Below, in pieces: positions 20,238-29,311 of a stretch of DNA of 64,000 nucleotides. Position numbers and translations under genes: made by a program. Source of the stretch: Prescottella defluvii (GTDB lineage Bacteria > Actinomycetota > Actinomycetes > Mycobacteriales > Mycobacteriaceae); the NCBI GenBank assembly GCA_029690005.1, contig CP121458.1, positions 2,542,001 through 2,606,000 of the forward strand, written 5' to 3'. The stretch's first letter is position 1. The number at the start of each line of letters is the position of its first letter. Below the pieces are notes generated by a model that was given only the letters and a program-made list of their open reading frames with translations, was not told the origin of the DNA and searched no databases.

Positions 20238-20486
20238 TCAGTTCTCGGTCGGTGCGGCCGGCGCCGCGATCTGGCAGGTCAGGATCCGGGTGATGCCCTG
20301 AACCTTCTTCATGTCGTCGACGACGTCGGACAGACTCGACTCGACGGGTGCGCCCACTCGGGCGATCACGTCGTACGGTCCCAACACGTCCTCGGCCGAG
20401 TCGACACCCGGTATCCGGGAGAGTGTCGCCGCGACCGCGGCGGCCTTACCGACCTCTGTCTGGATCAGTACGAAAGCCTGCACCAC
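20238..20486 (-). CDS. Stand-alone Lrp/AsnC ligand-binding (RAM) domain protein
   Basis: An 82-residue protein that is only the alpha/beta RAM domain of Lrp/AsnC regulators: VQAFVLIQTEVGKAAAVAATL, then DVLGPYDVIARVGAP and the last strand ITRILTCQIA. No helix-turn-helix precedes it; upstream is the divergent thiL promoter. Such free RAM proteins may bind amino acids or pair with a DNA-binding partner, but the role is unproven. GTG start. Its stop and the start of DUF3515 are separated by one base, so the two form one transcription unit. Confidence 0.82.
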   Translation of the reverse strand: MVQAFVLIQTEVGKAAAVAATLSRIPGVDSAEDVLGPYDVIARVGAPVESSLSDVVDDMKKVQGITRILTCQIAAPAAPTEN

Positions 20487-20699
20487 GGGTCCATCCCTTC
20501 CCGTCGTCGTGCGCCGTCATCTCGGTAGAGTCTCGAAAGTCCCGGGGACTCCCCGCGACACGCCTGCCGGCGTCCCGCACCGGGATGCCCGGCCGCGAAC
20601 TAAAAGGTACCGCAGTCGCGGCACCCCAACGTGTGACCTGGGCCGCCTGCGAGGACGATCAGCCGAAACGACCACGACTTCGAAACTGGGAGGGCGACC

Positions 20700-21733
20700 A
20701 TCGACACGTCGCGACCGAAGCAGGACGACGCCGACCGCACCGTCGCGGAACTCGGCGAGTTCGCAGTGATCGGACGGGCCGTCGCGGGCCGCAGCCAGCC
20801 GGCGACGACACTCCTCGGGCCCGGCGACGACGCCGCGTTGGTGCGGGCGCCGGACGGACGCGTCGCGGTGTCGGCCGACATGCTCGTCGAGGGCCGGCAC
20901 TTTCGACTGGACTGGTCGACGCCCGAGCAGGTCGGGCGAAAGGCCGTGGCGCAGAACGGCGCGGACATCGCCGCGATGGGGCACGGCCGACCGCTTTCCT
21001 CGTGTCGTTGGGCTGCCCGCCCGACACCCCGGTGGCCGTCGCGGCAGGGATCTCCGAGGGCATCGGCCTCGCCGCGGAGGCGATCGGGGCCGGTGTCGTC
21101 GGCGGAGACCTGGTGCAGTCCGACCACGTGGTGGTGTCGGTGACTGTGCTGGGCGACCTCGAGGGCCGGGCCCCGGTGCTCCGGTCGGGTGCGCGCGCCG
21201 GCGACGTCGTCGCGGTCGCGGGCAGGCTCGGGCGGTCGGGCGCCGGGCTCGCGCTGCTGTCCGCCGGCCTCACCGGCGCCGACCAAGCGTCCGACGCTTC
21301 GGTCGCCGCGCTGGTCGCCGCCCACCGCGTGCCTACCCCGCCGTACCGCGCCGGCATCGCCGCGGCCAAGGCGGACGCGCGGGCCATGACAGACATCTCG
21401 GACGGCCTCGTCGCCGATCTGGGTCACATCGCGGACGCGTCGAACGTGTGGATCCGGCTCGACCGCAGCCGGATCGGGCTCGACCCGGAGCTCGCGGCCG
21501 TCGCCGAGTTGGTGGGCGCGGACCCGTGGGAGTGGATCCTGACCGGTGGTGAGGACCATGCGTTGGCGGCGACCTTCCCTCCCGACGTCGATCTCCCGGA
21601 CGGCTGGCGAGTGATCGGCGACGTTGTGTCCGGGGACGACAAGGCGGGGGAGTCCTCGGAGCGCTCGGCTGTGCTTGTCGATGGACGGGACTGGAAGGCC
21701 TCCGGCGGGTGGCAGAGCTTCGACGCGGGATAG
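20700..21733 (+). CDS. thiL: Thiamine-monophosphate kinase (one frameshift, start unclear)
   Basis: ThiL phosphorylates thiamine monophosphate to the active diphosphate. The AIR-synthase-like fold is seen: [10 protein letters not shown], the metal loop [22 protein letters not shown], then [17 protein letters not shown] and the late [11 protein letters not shown]. The frame breaks at 20978-20981 (GGGGCACGG should be GGGGGCACGG). Conserved sequence reaches back to about 20703, where GGGAGGG sits just upstream, but the codon there is ATC; either the start base is misread or translation starts at GTG 20766. With the long form the length is about 344 residues. Confidence 0.88.
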
Positions 21734-21742
21734 GTTGCACGC

Positions 21743-22264
21743 ATGGCTATCTATGCACTCGGTGATCGCGAGCCGGACATCGCGCCGGACGCCTACGTCC
21801 ACCCCGACGCCGTCGTCATCGGCGCCGTCACGCTGGGGCCGGGCGCCTCGATCTGGCCGCAGGCCGTCCTGCGCGGTGACTACGGCACCATCAGCGTCGG
21901 TGCGGGCACCAACATCCAGGACGGCACGATTATCCACTGCACGTCGGTCGACGCCACGATCATCGGTGCCGGGTGCGTGGTCGGCCACAACGCGCACATC
22001 GAGGGCGCGACGATCGGCGACAACTGCCTCATCGCGTCCGGGTCGGTCGTGCTCAACGGGTCCGTCGTCGGCGCTGGTTCGGTCATCGGCGCGGGCGCCG
22101 TGGTCCCGTTCAAGTTCGAGGTCCCGCCGCGCAGCATGGCGCTCGGTGTGCCGGCGAAGGTCCGTGAGGGCTACGAGGTTCCGGAGGGACACCTCGACCT
22201 GAACGTCAAGCTGTACCAGGCGAACGCCGCGTACTACCGCGACTCGCTGCGCAGGCTCGACTGA
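21743..22264 (+). CDS. Gamma-carbonic-anhydrase-like left-handed beta-helix protein
   Basis: A 173-residue hexapeptide-repeat protein ([36 protein letters not shown]) of the gamma-carbonic anhydrase/PaaY group, expected to form a trimer with metal sites between subunits. The metal-site region reads [14 protein letters not shown], whereas the archaeal Cam-type pattern is GHxAxxHG; one histidine position is glutamate and another histidine is shifted. Activity is therefore uncertain. ATG start 9 bases after thiL; its TGA overlaps the ATG of ung. The frame is intact. Confidence 0.85.
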   Translation: MAIYALGDREPDIAPDAYVHPDAVVIGAVTLGPGASIWPQAVLRGDYGTISVGAGTNIQDGTIIHCTSVDATIIGAGCVVGHNAHIEGATIGDNCLIASGSVVLNGSVVGAGSVIGAGAVVPFKFEVPPRSMALGVPAKVREGYEVPEGHLDLNVKLYQANAAYYRDSLRRLD

Positions 22265-22941
22265 TGGCGGCCACACCACTCGCCGACCTGATCGATCCCG
22301 GGTGGGCGAAGGCACTCACGCCCGTCGAGGGCCGGATCACCGAGATGGGCGACTTCCTGCGGGCCGAGATCGCGGCCGGGCGTCAATACCTGCCGGCCGG
22401 CGACAACGTCCTGCGCGCGTTCACGCATCCGTTCGAGGACGTGCGGGTGCTCATCGTCGGACAGGATCCCTACCCGACACCGGGTCACGCTGTGGGACTG
22501 AGCTTCTCGGTCGCACCGGACGTCCGGCCGGTGCCGCGGAGCCTGAAGAACATATTCACCGAGTACAGTCAGGACCTCGGGTACTCGACACCGTCGAACG
22601 GTGACCTGACGCCCTGGACCGAGAACGGCGTGCTGCTGCTCAACAGGGTGCTCACCGTCGCACCGGGCGATGCCGGATCGCACCGGCGCAAGGGCTGGGA
22701 AGCGGTGACGGAGCAGGCGATTCGCGCGCTCGCCGAGCGGGGGACCCCGATGGTGGCGATCCTGTGGGGACGTGACGCCGCGACGCTCGAGCCGATGCTC
22801 GGCGACATCCCGACGATCGAGTCGGCGCACCCGTCGCCGTTGTCGGCGTCGCGGGGGTTCTTCGGGTCGCGGCCGTTCAGTCGCGCGAATACGTTGCTCG
22901 CGGAACTCGGTGCGGAACCGGTTGATTGGCGTCTGCCCTGA
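22264..22941 (+). CDS. ung: Uracil-DNA glycosylase
   Basis: A family 1 UDG that removes uracil from DNA to start base-excision repair; 225 residues. Both signature motifs are present: the water-activating [17 protein letters not shown] near residue 67 and the DNA-intercalating [13 protein letters not shown] near 190. ATG overlaps the stop of the preceding gene by one base (TGATG), implying co-translation in a thiL-LbH-ung unit. The frame is intact. Confidence 0.96.
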   Translation: MAATPLADLIDPGWAKALTPVEGRITEMGDFLRAEIAAGRQYLPAGDNVLRAFTHPFEDVRVLIVGQDPYPTPGHAVGLSFSVAPDVRPVPRSLKNIFTEYSQDLGYSTPSNGDLTPWTENGVLLLNRVLTVAPGDAGSHRRKGWEAVTEQAIRALAERGTPMVAILWGRDAATLEPMLGDIPTIESAHPSPLSASRGFFGSRPFSRANTLLAELGAEPVDWRLP

Positions 22942-22969
22942 CGTTCGGTTCGTTGTTAGAGTGCCGAGC

Positions 22970-23709
22970 ATGAGCACACCTGCCGAATCTGTCCGCGTCC
23001 TCGACACCGATGACGGGCAGGTCCTCGAGATCGGCAGGCGGTCGCGCCCGGTTCCGCGCCGGTTCCGGGTCGCGACGGTCACCCATGAGGCGAACCGAGT
23101 GCACCTGCACTCCGACGACGGCAGGGTGCTCGCCGCATCACCGGGGCAGTTGTCCATCGTCCCGTACCTCGTACCGGCCGAGGAGAATCCACACTACGAG
23201 GAACAGGACGAGCGGGCCTTCCTCGATGCTCCGAACCTTCCGGCCACCGACGTCGAGCTGTCGGGTCCGGATGTGCCGCTGAGCGATCCGGTGATCGGCG
23301 AGATCGTCGTGCGAGTGCCGTCGGTCATGGGCTACACGGCAGAGATTCCGGAGGCCGGCACGTTCGGCGGTCGGCCCGTCGGGTGCTGTTCGACGGCGTG
23401 AGTCGTGCGCGGATCGAAGAGTTGCTACCGGTGGTGCGTGCCATCCTGGCGGATCTGCCGGCGGTCCACGAGGCGGCCGTCGGCTACCTGTGGGAGTGGG
23501 GGCGCGACGACAGCGACACCGACGAAGACCGTGCGCGGTTCGTCGCCGGGTTCGGCGTGGAGGCCGTCACCGTCTACCACTCGGGGGACTTCGGGATCGA
23601 TCTGTCCGACGACGAGGGACTGTTCGAAGAGGCCTTCATGGACGGCTATTGGCCGAAGGTGCATTGTCGTGCGGACCGGACCCCGGTGGCCGTGACAGTG
23701 GAATGCTGA
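22970..23709 (+). CDS. Conserved hypothetical protein (one frameshift)
   Basis: I do not recognise the family. Restoring one G near 23367-23370 joins two frames into a 246-residue acidic protein without signal or membrane segment. The C-terminal half (RIEELLPVVRAILADLPAVHEAAVGYLWEWG, then VTVYHSGDFGIDL and FEEAFMDGYWPK) looks like a small alpha/beta domain of the kind labelled DUF in actinobacterial genomes. The ATG at 22970 lacks a ribosome site, but TTAGAG (22956-22961) could be a -10 for a leaderless transcript. It follows ung by 28 bases. Confidence 0.65.
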
Positions 23710-23736
23710 CGGCCGACCGGGGTCTCCACCTCTGAT

Positions 23737-24531
23737 CTACGCGTTGCGGACCGACGAGAAGTCGGGCCGGCGCTTCTCGACGAACGCGTCTACGCCCTCG
23801 CGACCGGTGGGGCCGTCGGCGGCCGCGGAGATCGACGCGGTCTCGGCGTCGAGCTGCTCCGACAGCGTGTTGGTTCGGCTGCTCGTGAAGAGCTTCTTGA
23901 TACCCGCGTAGGACGCCGTCGGGCCGGCCGCGAGGGTCCGCGCGACGCGCAGGGCCTCGTCCTGCACCTGGTCGTCCTCGACGAGGCGGCTGAGCAGGCC
24001 CAGTCGCACTGCCTCCTCGCCACCCAGGACGGCGTCGGTGAGGAGGATCTCGCGGGCGCGGGACGCGCCGACGATACGCGGCAGCGTCCACGACATGCCG
24101 CCGTCCGGCGTGAAACCGATCGACGGGTAGGCGGGACGCAGCTTCGTGGAGGTGCCGCCGATCGCGATGTCGGCCAGGCACACGATGCTCATGCCGGCGC
24201 CCGCCGCCCAGCCGTGGACGGCGGCGACCACGGGAACCGTGGTCGCATCGAGGGCGCGGACGAACTCGTGGAACCCGGTGGCGACCTCGCCGACGTACTC
24301 GCCGCGGCGCTCGGCGGACGCGAACGCGCGAACGTTGCCGCCGGCGCAGAAGTTCGCTCCGTCGCCGACCAGCAGTACCGCCCCTACGTCGCTGCGGAGT
24401 TCGCGCAGTGCGTTGATGGCCTGGGTGATTCCGTCGATGTCGAGCGAGGTTCCGTTCGCGGCGGTGGACACGGCCACGCGCAGAACGCCGTCCTCGATCC
24501 GGACATAGCTGGGTGCATCAGTTGCAGTCGC
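23737..24531 (-). CDS. Enoyl-CoA hydratase/isomerase family protein (start not resolved)
   Basis: A crotonase-fold enzyme acting on acyl-CoA. The oxyanion-hole segments GDGANFCAGGNVRAF and AVHGWAAGAGMSIVCLAD are clear, and IGFTPDGGMSWTLPRIVG carries Asp where classical hydratases have the second Glu, as in PaaG-type isomerases. About 260 residues align with the family from TATDAPSYVRIEDGVL on. No ATG, GTG or TTG occurs in frame near there; the next in-frame start (24624) lies inside the rpmB terminator. A base change or indel near 24530-24560 probably hides the true start. It is on the same strand as rpmB but separated by a terminator. Confidence 0.85.
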   Translation of the reverse strand, partial: ATATDAPSYVRIEDGVLRVAVSTAANGTSLDIDGITQAINALRELRSDVGAVLLVGDGANFCAGGNVRAFASAERRGEYVGEVATGFHEFVRALDATTVPVVAAVHGWAAGAGMSIVCLADIAIGGTSTKLRPAYPSIGFTPDGGMSWTLPRIVGASRAREILLTDAVLGGEEAVRLGLLSRLVEDDQVQDEALRVARTLAAGPTASYAGIKKLFTSSRTNTLSEQLDAETASISAAADGPTGREGVDAFVEKRRPDFSSVRNA

Positions 24532-24611
24532 GTGAGCACAGTAACTGTCCGCATCGCGTGGATCGGAACTTCGGTCCCATCCACCGCGACGGGGCCGGCC
24601 CGGAAACGACC

Positions 24612-24642
24612 GAACCCCCGACACCAGTGGTGTCGGGGGTTC
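24612..24642 (-). terminator. Terminator after rpmB
   Basis: A near-perfect inverted repeat (GAACCCCCGACACCA with TGGTGTCGGGGGTTC) centred on 24627, 25 bases past the rpmB stop. Realistically the stem is 13 bp with a 5-base loop. Confidence 0.75.
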
Positions 24643-24666
24643 GGTGAGACTGTCCGAGGGGCTGTA

Positions 24667-24858
24667 TCAGCCGCGGACGACCTTGCCGGCCTTCAGGCAA
24701 GAGGTGCAGACGTTCAGCTTCTTGGTGTTGCCGGGGGCAACCTCAGCGCGAACGGTCTGGATGTTCGGGTTCCAGCGACGGTTGGTACGCCGGTGCGAGT
24801 GCGAGACCGACTTACCGAAGCCGGGGCCCTTGGCGCAAACGTCGCAGACGGCAGCCAT
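24667..24858 (-). CDS. rpmB: 50S ribosomal protein L28
   Basis: A 63-residue large-subunit protein: [25 protein letters not shown] and the ending [16 protein letters not shown]. The two CxxC pairs mark the zinc-binding (C+) form; mycobacteria and relatives also carry zinc-free copies used under zinc starvation, but none is in this window. ATG 24858, with AAGGAG about 7 bases upstream. The frame is intact. It is divergent from the YloV-like gene. Confidence 0.95.
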   Translation of the reverse strand: MAAVCDVCAKGPGFGKSVSHSHRRTNRRWNPNIQTVRAEVAPGNTKKLNVCTSCLKAGKVVRG

Positions 24859-25170
24859 AGTCGCGAACTCCTTGTGATAGTCAAACATTGTCTTGTATGC
24901 GCCTTCGAACACGCGCAGCAGAACCACTCGTGCAGGGCAACCCGACAAGGGTAACTGCTTCCGCCTCGATTGGCCAAATCACCGATCCGGCGACGGAAAT
25001 GGGCTCCTCGGAGCGCTCCGAAGGACTTGAACCAGCCTACCTTCCGGCCGCGGAGCGGGAACGGCGGGCTGTCCGTACGTCCCGCTAGGCTTGCCTGGCC
25101 GGGATCGGCGGACCTCTCCGAGGTTCCGGCCCGGTGGTCGTGCGAGGTCGGCGCAGGAGAGGACAGGCGA
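24859..25170. promoter_or_regulatory. Divergent intergenic region rpmB / YloV-like gene
   Basis: About 310 bases with no supported gene. An AT-richer patch at 24870-24900 (ACATTGTCTTGTATGC) likely holds the rpmB promoter on the minus strand. Nearer the right gene only the ribosome site AGGAGAGGA (25155-25163) stands out. Confidence 0.4.
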
Positions 25171-26847
25171 GTGCTCGAGGTCCCGGAGACGGTGGACGGC
25201 CAGGCGCTGCACCGGTGGGCCCTCGCGTGCGTCATCGGCCTCGAGGAGCACTGCGAAGAGATCAACGACCTCAACGTCTTTCCCGTCCCCGACGCCGATA
25301 CCGGCACGAATCTGCTCGCGACCATGCGGTCGGCGGTTCGGGCGGTTGGATCCGCCGGTGAGGGCGAGGCGTCCCTCCCGACTTCCGAGGTCGCCCGGGC
25401 GCTCGCCCGAGGCGCAGTGTCGGGCGCCCGCGGAAACTCGGGGGCGATCCTGTCCCAGGTCCTGCGCGGGTTCGCCCGCGGTATCGCCGAATCCGCGGAC
25501 ACCGCTGTCCTGCACGCCGCCACCCTCCGGTCGGCGTTGCGGCACGCGACGGAGCTGGCGCTCGAGGCGGTCAGTGTCCCGATGGAGGGAACCATCGTCA
25601 CGGTCCTCGCGGCCGCCGCCGACGCCGCCGGCGCGAGCGCGCCGGACACGTCGCTGGTCGATCTCGTCCAGGTGGCGGCCGACGCGGCGTCCGTCGCGCT
25701 GCTGCGAACACCGGCGCAGCTCGACGTGCTCGGGGCGGCCGGGTGGTCGAGCGCGGGCGGACGCGGGCTGGTCGTGATCCTCGACGCTCTGGTCGGGGTC
25801 GTCGCCGGTCGTGTCCCCGAGCGTGCGCCGGTCCCGACGACACGCAAGGAATCCGCAGCGGAAGCGGGCGATGGGTGCGCGGCGCCGCACACCGTCCACG
25901 AGGTGCCCGGTCAGGACTACGAGGTGATGTATCTCGTCGGGGACAGCGACGACGCCCGCATCGCATCGCTCCGGTCACACCTGTGCGAGCTGGGCGACTC
26001 GGTCGTCATCGTCAGCGACGGCGGCCACGCCGACGACACCGACCACTCCTCCGTCACCTGGTCGGTCCATGTGCACTGCGCGGACGCGGGCGCCGCGGTG
26101 GAGGCCGGTCTCGCCGCCGGTCGGCTGTCCGACGTGCGGATCACCTGTTTCGTGCTCGACGCGGCGCGGACCGCGGCGGTCACCGGGGGCGGGCCGCGGG
26201 CGGTCGTGTCGGTGGTCGAGGGCGAGGGCGCGGCCGAACTGTTCGCGCAGGAGGGGGCGCACGTGCTGCGCTCCGACGGCGCGATCACCCCGGACCAGTT
26301 GCTCGCAGCGATCCGCGGCACCGGCCGGCGCGAGGTGATGGTGCTGCCCAACGGCGCCCTGCCCGCGCAGGATCTGGTCGCGGTCGGCGCGCAGGCCCGC
26401 GCCGACGACCGCGAGGTGGTGTTCCTGCCGAGCTCGTCGACAGTGCAGGCGCTGTCCGCGATCGCGGTGCACGACGCCGGCCGGATCGCGGTGGACGACG
26501 CGTTCTCGATGTCGGAGGCTGCAGCCGCGACCCGGTGGGGATCGCTGCGGATCGCCGACGAGCGCGCGCTCACGTACGTGGGTACCTGCGAACCGGGGGA
26601 CGGGTTGGGCCTGGTCGGGCACGAGGTCGTGGTGATCGAACGGGACGTCGCCGCGGCGGGCTGCCGCCTCGTGGACCTCGTGCTGGGGTCGGGCGGTGAG
26701 TTGGTGACGATCCTGCTCGGCGCGAAGGCCACCGACGATCTGGGGGAGCGGGTGTCCTCGTACATCTCGTCGCGGCACCCGGGTGTCGAGGTGATGGTCT
26801 ACCGGGGCGGGCAGAGTCGGGACCTCCTGCAGTTCGGGGTCGAGTAG
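25171..26847 (+). CDS. DAK2/DegV-type protein (YloV/FakA-like)
   Basis: A 558-residue protein with an N-terminal Dak2 phosphatase-like domain (INDLNVFPVPDADTGTNLLATM, residues about 30-50, with the DxDTGTN nucleotide/metal motif, then SGARGNSGAILSQVLRGF) and a C-terminal DegV-like domain (VMVLPNGALPAQDLVAVGAQA). In Staphylococcus the homologue FakA phosphorylates fatty acids held by FakB. In actinobacteria this gene precedes recG, as here, and its role is not settled. GTG 25171 with AGGAGAGGA upstream, chosen because conserved sequence starts there. The frame is intact. recG follows within about 20 bases, so they are likely one operon. Confidence 0.88.
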   Translation: MLEVPETVDGQALHRWALACVIGLEEHCEEINDLNVFPVPDADTGTNLLATMRSAVRAVGSAGEGEASLPTSEVARALARGAVSGARGNSGAILSQVLRGFARGIAESADTAVLHAATLRSALRHATELALEAVSVPMEGTIVTVLAAAADAAGASAPDTSLVDLVQVAADAASVALLRTPAQLDVLGAAGWSSAGGRGLVVILDALVGVVAGRVPERAPVPTTRKESAAEAGDGCAAPHTVHEVPGQDYEVMYLVGDSDDARIASLRSHLCELGDSVVIVSDGGHADDTDHSSVTWSVHVHCADAGAAVEAGLAAGRLSDVRITCFVLDAARTAAVTGGGPRAVVSVVEGEGAAELFAQEGAHVLRSDGAITPDQLLAAIRGTGRREVMVLPNGALPAQDLVAVGAQARADDREVVFLPSSSTVQALSAIAVHDAGRIAVDDAFSMSEAAAATRWGSLRIADERALTYVGTCEPGDGLGLVGHEVVVIERDVAAAGCRLVDLVLGSGGELVTILLGAKATDDLGERVSSYISSRHPGVEVMVYRGGQSRDLLQFGVE

Positions 26848-26869
26848 GAAACGGAGGATGGCGACGAGG

Positions 26870-29124
26870 ATGGCGACGCTGAGTGATCGCCTCGACCACC
26901 TGTTGGGGGCGAAGACGGCCGACGCGCTCGTCGACGCCTTCGACATCCGCACGGTCGAGGACCTGCTGCGGCACTATCCGCACCGCTATGCGGCGCAGGG
27001 CCGGGAGCTGACCGAGAAGGAGCCCGAAGAGGGCTCGCACGTCACGATCATCGCGCGGGTGGTCAAGGCCGACGTGGTGAACATGAAGAGTCGTCGAGGG
27101 CAGATGCTCAAGGTGGTGCTCGCCGCCGAGTCGCAGAGCGTCGACGTCACGTTCTTCAATCCACACAAGGTCAAGCACGCGGTCCGCAAGGGCGTCCGGG
27201 CGATGTTCTCGGGCACCGTCAAGTACTTCCGCGGGAAGTGGAGCCTGACGCATCCGAGTTATCTGATCCTGCCGGAGCCGGCCGAGGGCGAGGACCCGGT
27301 CGTCTCGATGGCGCACGTGCAGGGCGCGGGTGCGCTCGCCGGAATGGCCCGGGCAACCCAGGAATCCGGGGCGGCCGTGGACATGTCGATCTTCGATCGT
27401 GAGCTGATCCCGCTGTATCCGGCGACCCGCGAGGTCGAGAGCTGGACCCTGCTGCGGTGCGTCCGGCAGGTGCTGGACCAACTCGACTTCGTCGACGACC
27501 CGCTGCCGCGCCAGGTGCGCGACGAGCACGGCCTGATCGGTCTGGACGAGGCGCTGCGCCTGGTGCATCTCCCTGACACCCGGGACGACATCGGCCGGGC
27601 GCAGGAGCGCCTGCGGTTCGACGAGGCGGCAGCACTGCAGTTGGTGCTCGCCAAGCGGCGCCGCGATGTCGCGGCCCGCACCGCGCCGCAGTGCCTGCCG
27701 AAGCCGGACGGCATCGCCGCCGCATTCGACGAGATGCTGCCGTTCGAACTGACCGACGGCCAGAAGGAGGTGGCCGCGGAGATCGCGAGCGATCTTCCCG
27801 GCCTCACCCGATGAACCGGCTGCTGCAGGGCGAGGTGGGCTCGGGCAAGACGATCGTCGCGCTGCGGGCGATGCTGCAGGCCGTCGACGCCGGCCACCAG
27901 TGCGCGCTCCTCGCGCCGACGGAAGTGCTTGCGGCGCAGCATGCCCGGTCGTTGCGGGAGATGCTGGGTCCGCTCGGCACGGCCGGCGAACTCGGGGCGG
28001 CGGATCTGGCGACGAAGGTGACGCTGCTGACGGGATCGATGTCGACGAAGGCCCGGCGGGCCGCGCTGCTGGACATCGTGACCGGCGACGCCGGGATCGT
28101 GATCGGCACCCACGCGCTCATCCAGGAGAACGTGGAGTTCTTCAACCTCGGGTTCGTCGTGGTCGACGAGCAGCACCGGTTCGGTGTCGAACAGCGGGAC
28201 GAGCTGCGCTCGCGGGCGCGCGACGGGCTGAGCCCGCACGTGCTCGTCATGACCGCGACGCCGATTCCGCGCACGATCGCGATGACGGTCCTCGGTGACC
28301 TGGAGACGTCGACGCTGCGGCAGCTGCCGCAGGGGCGCGCGCCGATCGTGAGCAAGGTCGTCGCCGCGCGGCAGACCCCGCAGTGGGTGGCGCGGGCGTG
28401 GGAGCGGATCCGCGAGGAGGTCGCCGCCGGTCGGCAGGCGTACGTGGTGTGTTCACGGATCGGCGACGGCGACGGCGATGCCGAACTGATCAAGGCCGGC
28501 AAGGAGCCGCCGGAGACGAAGTCCGCAGTCGATCTTTTCGACGAGCTGCGGTCGGGTCCGATGCGCGATCTGCGTTTGGGGTTGCTGCACGGCCGGTTGC
28601 CGGCGGACGAGAAGGACGCGGTGATGCGCGACTTCACGGCGGGCGAGATCGACGTGGTCGTGTGCACCACGGTCGTCGAGGTGGGCGTGAACGTCCCGAA
28701 CGCCACCGTCATGGTGCTCGTCGACGCGGACCGATTCGGGGTCAGCCAGCTTCATCAGCTCCGCGGTCGTGTGGGCCGCGGCAGTCACCAGGGGCTGTGC
28801 ATCCTGATCACGGACATGATGCCGGGCTCGACGGCGTTCGAACGGCTCACCGCGGTCGCCGGCACCAACGACGGCTTCGAGCTGGCGCAGCTCGATCTGC
28901 GGCAGCGCCGCGAGGGCGACGTCCTCGGCTCGGCGCAGTCGGGCAGCGCCACGACCCTCCGGTTGCTGTCGCTGCTCGAGCACGAGGACGTCATCGCGGC
29001 GGCGCAGGAGTTCGCTCGCAGTGTCACCGACGCAGACCCGGATCTGACCGAGCACCCCGGGCTCGCGGCGATGGTGGCGTCGGCACTCGACTCCGAGCGG
29101 ATCGAGTTTCTGGAGAAGTCCTAG
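26870..29124 (+). CDS. recG: ATP-dependent DNA helicase RecG (one frameshift)
   Basis: A superfamily 2 helicase that remodels stalled forks and branched DNA. N-terminal wedge/OB domain (LLRHYPHRYAAQG, TFFNPHKVKHAVRKG), then Walker A GEVGSGKT, the DEQH box in VVVDEQHRFGVEQR, motif III TATPIPRTI, and motif VI in LRGRVGRGSHQG. The frame breaks at 27794-27799, just before the HPMNRLLQGEVGSGKT region; repaired length is about 751 residues. Two ATGs compete (26858 and 26870); the first sits directly against GGAGG, so the second is more likely. Confidence 0.94.
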
Positions 29125-29298
29125 CGCCGGATTCGACGCTCCTGCACCGGCTCGATTCCCGTCCGTACGGTCTGTGCAGGGCACTTCTTCCCCGGTTTGC
29201 AAACTTGCCAATTTCGCATGTCAGAGCGCCTGTTTGTGAAGCTTGCGAAGCGTTCCGCATCGTGGGACGGTCCTGTCACGACGGTGCGTGCGGCAAGG

Positions 29299-29304
29299 TA
29301 CTTT
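29299..29304 (+). promoter_or_regulatory. -10 element TACTTT before pyc
   Basis: TACTTT ends 7 bases before the pyc ATG, and no ribosome site is seen, which fits a leaderless start. The 187-base gap after recG also has a weak CCTGCAC/GTGCAGG pair (29141-29180), possibly a terminator. Confidence 0.45.
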
Positions 29305-29311
29305 TCTTCCC

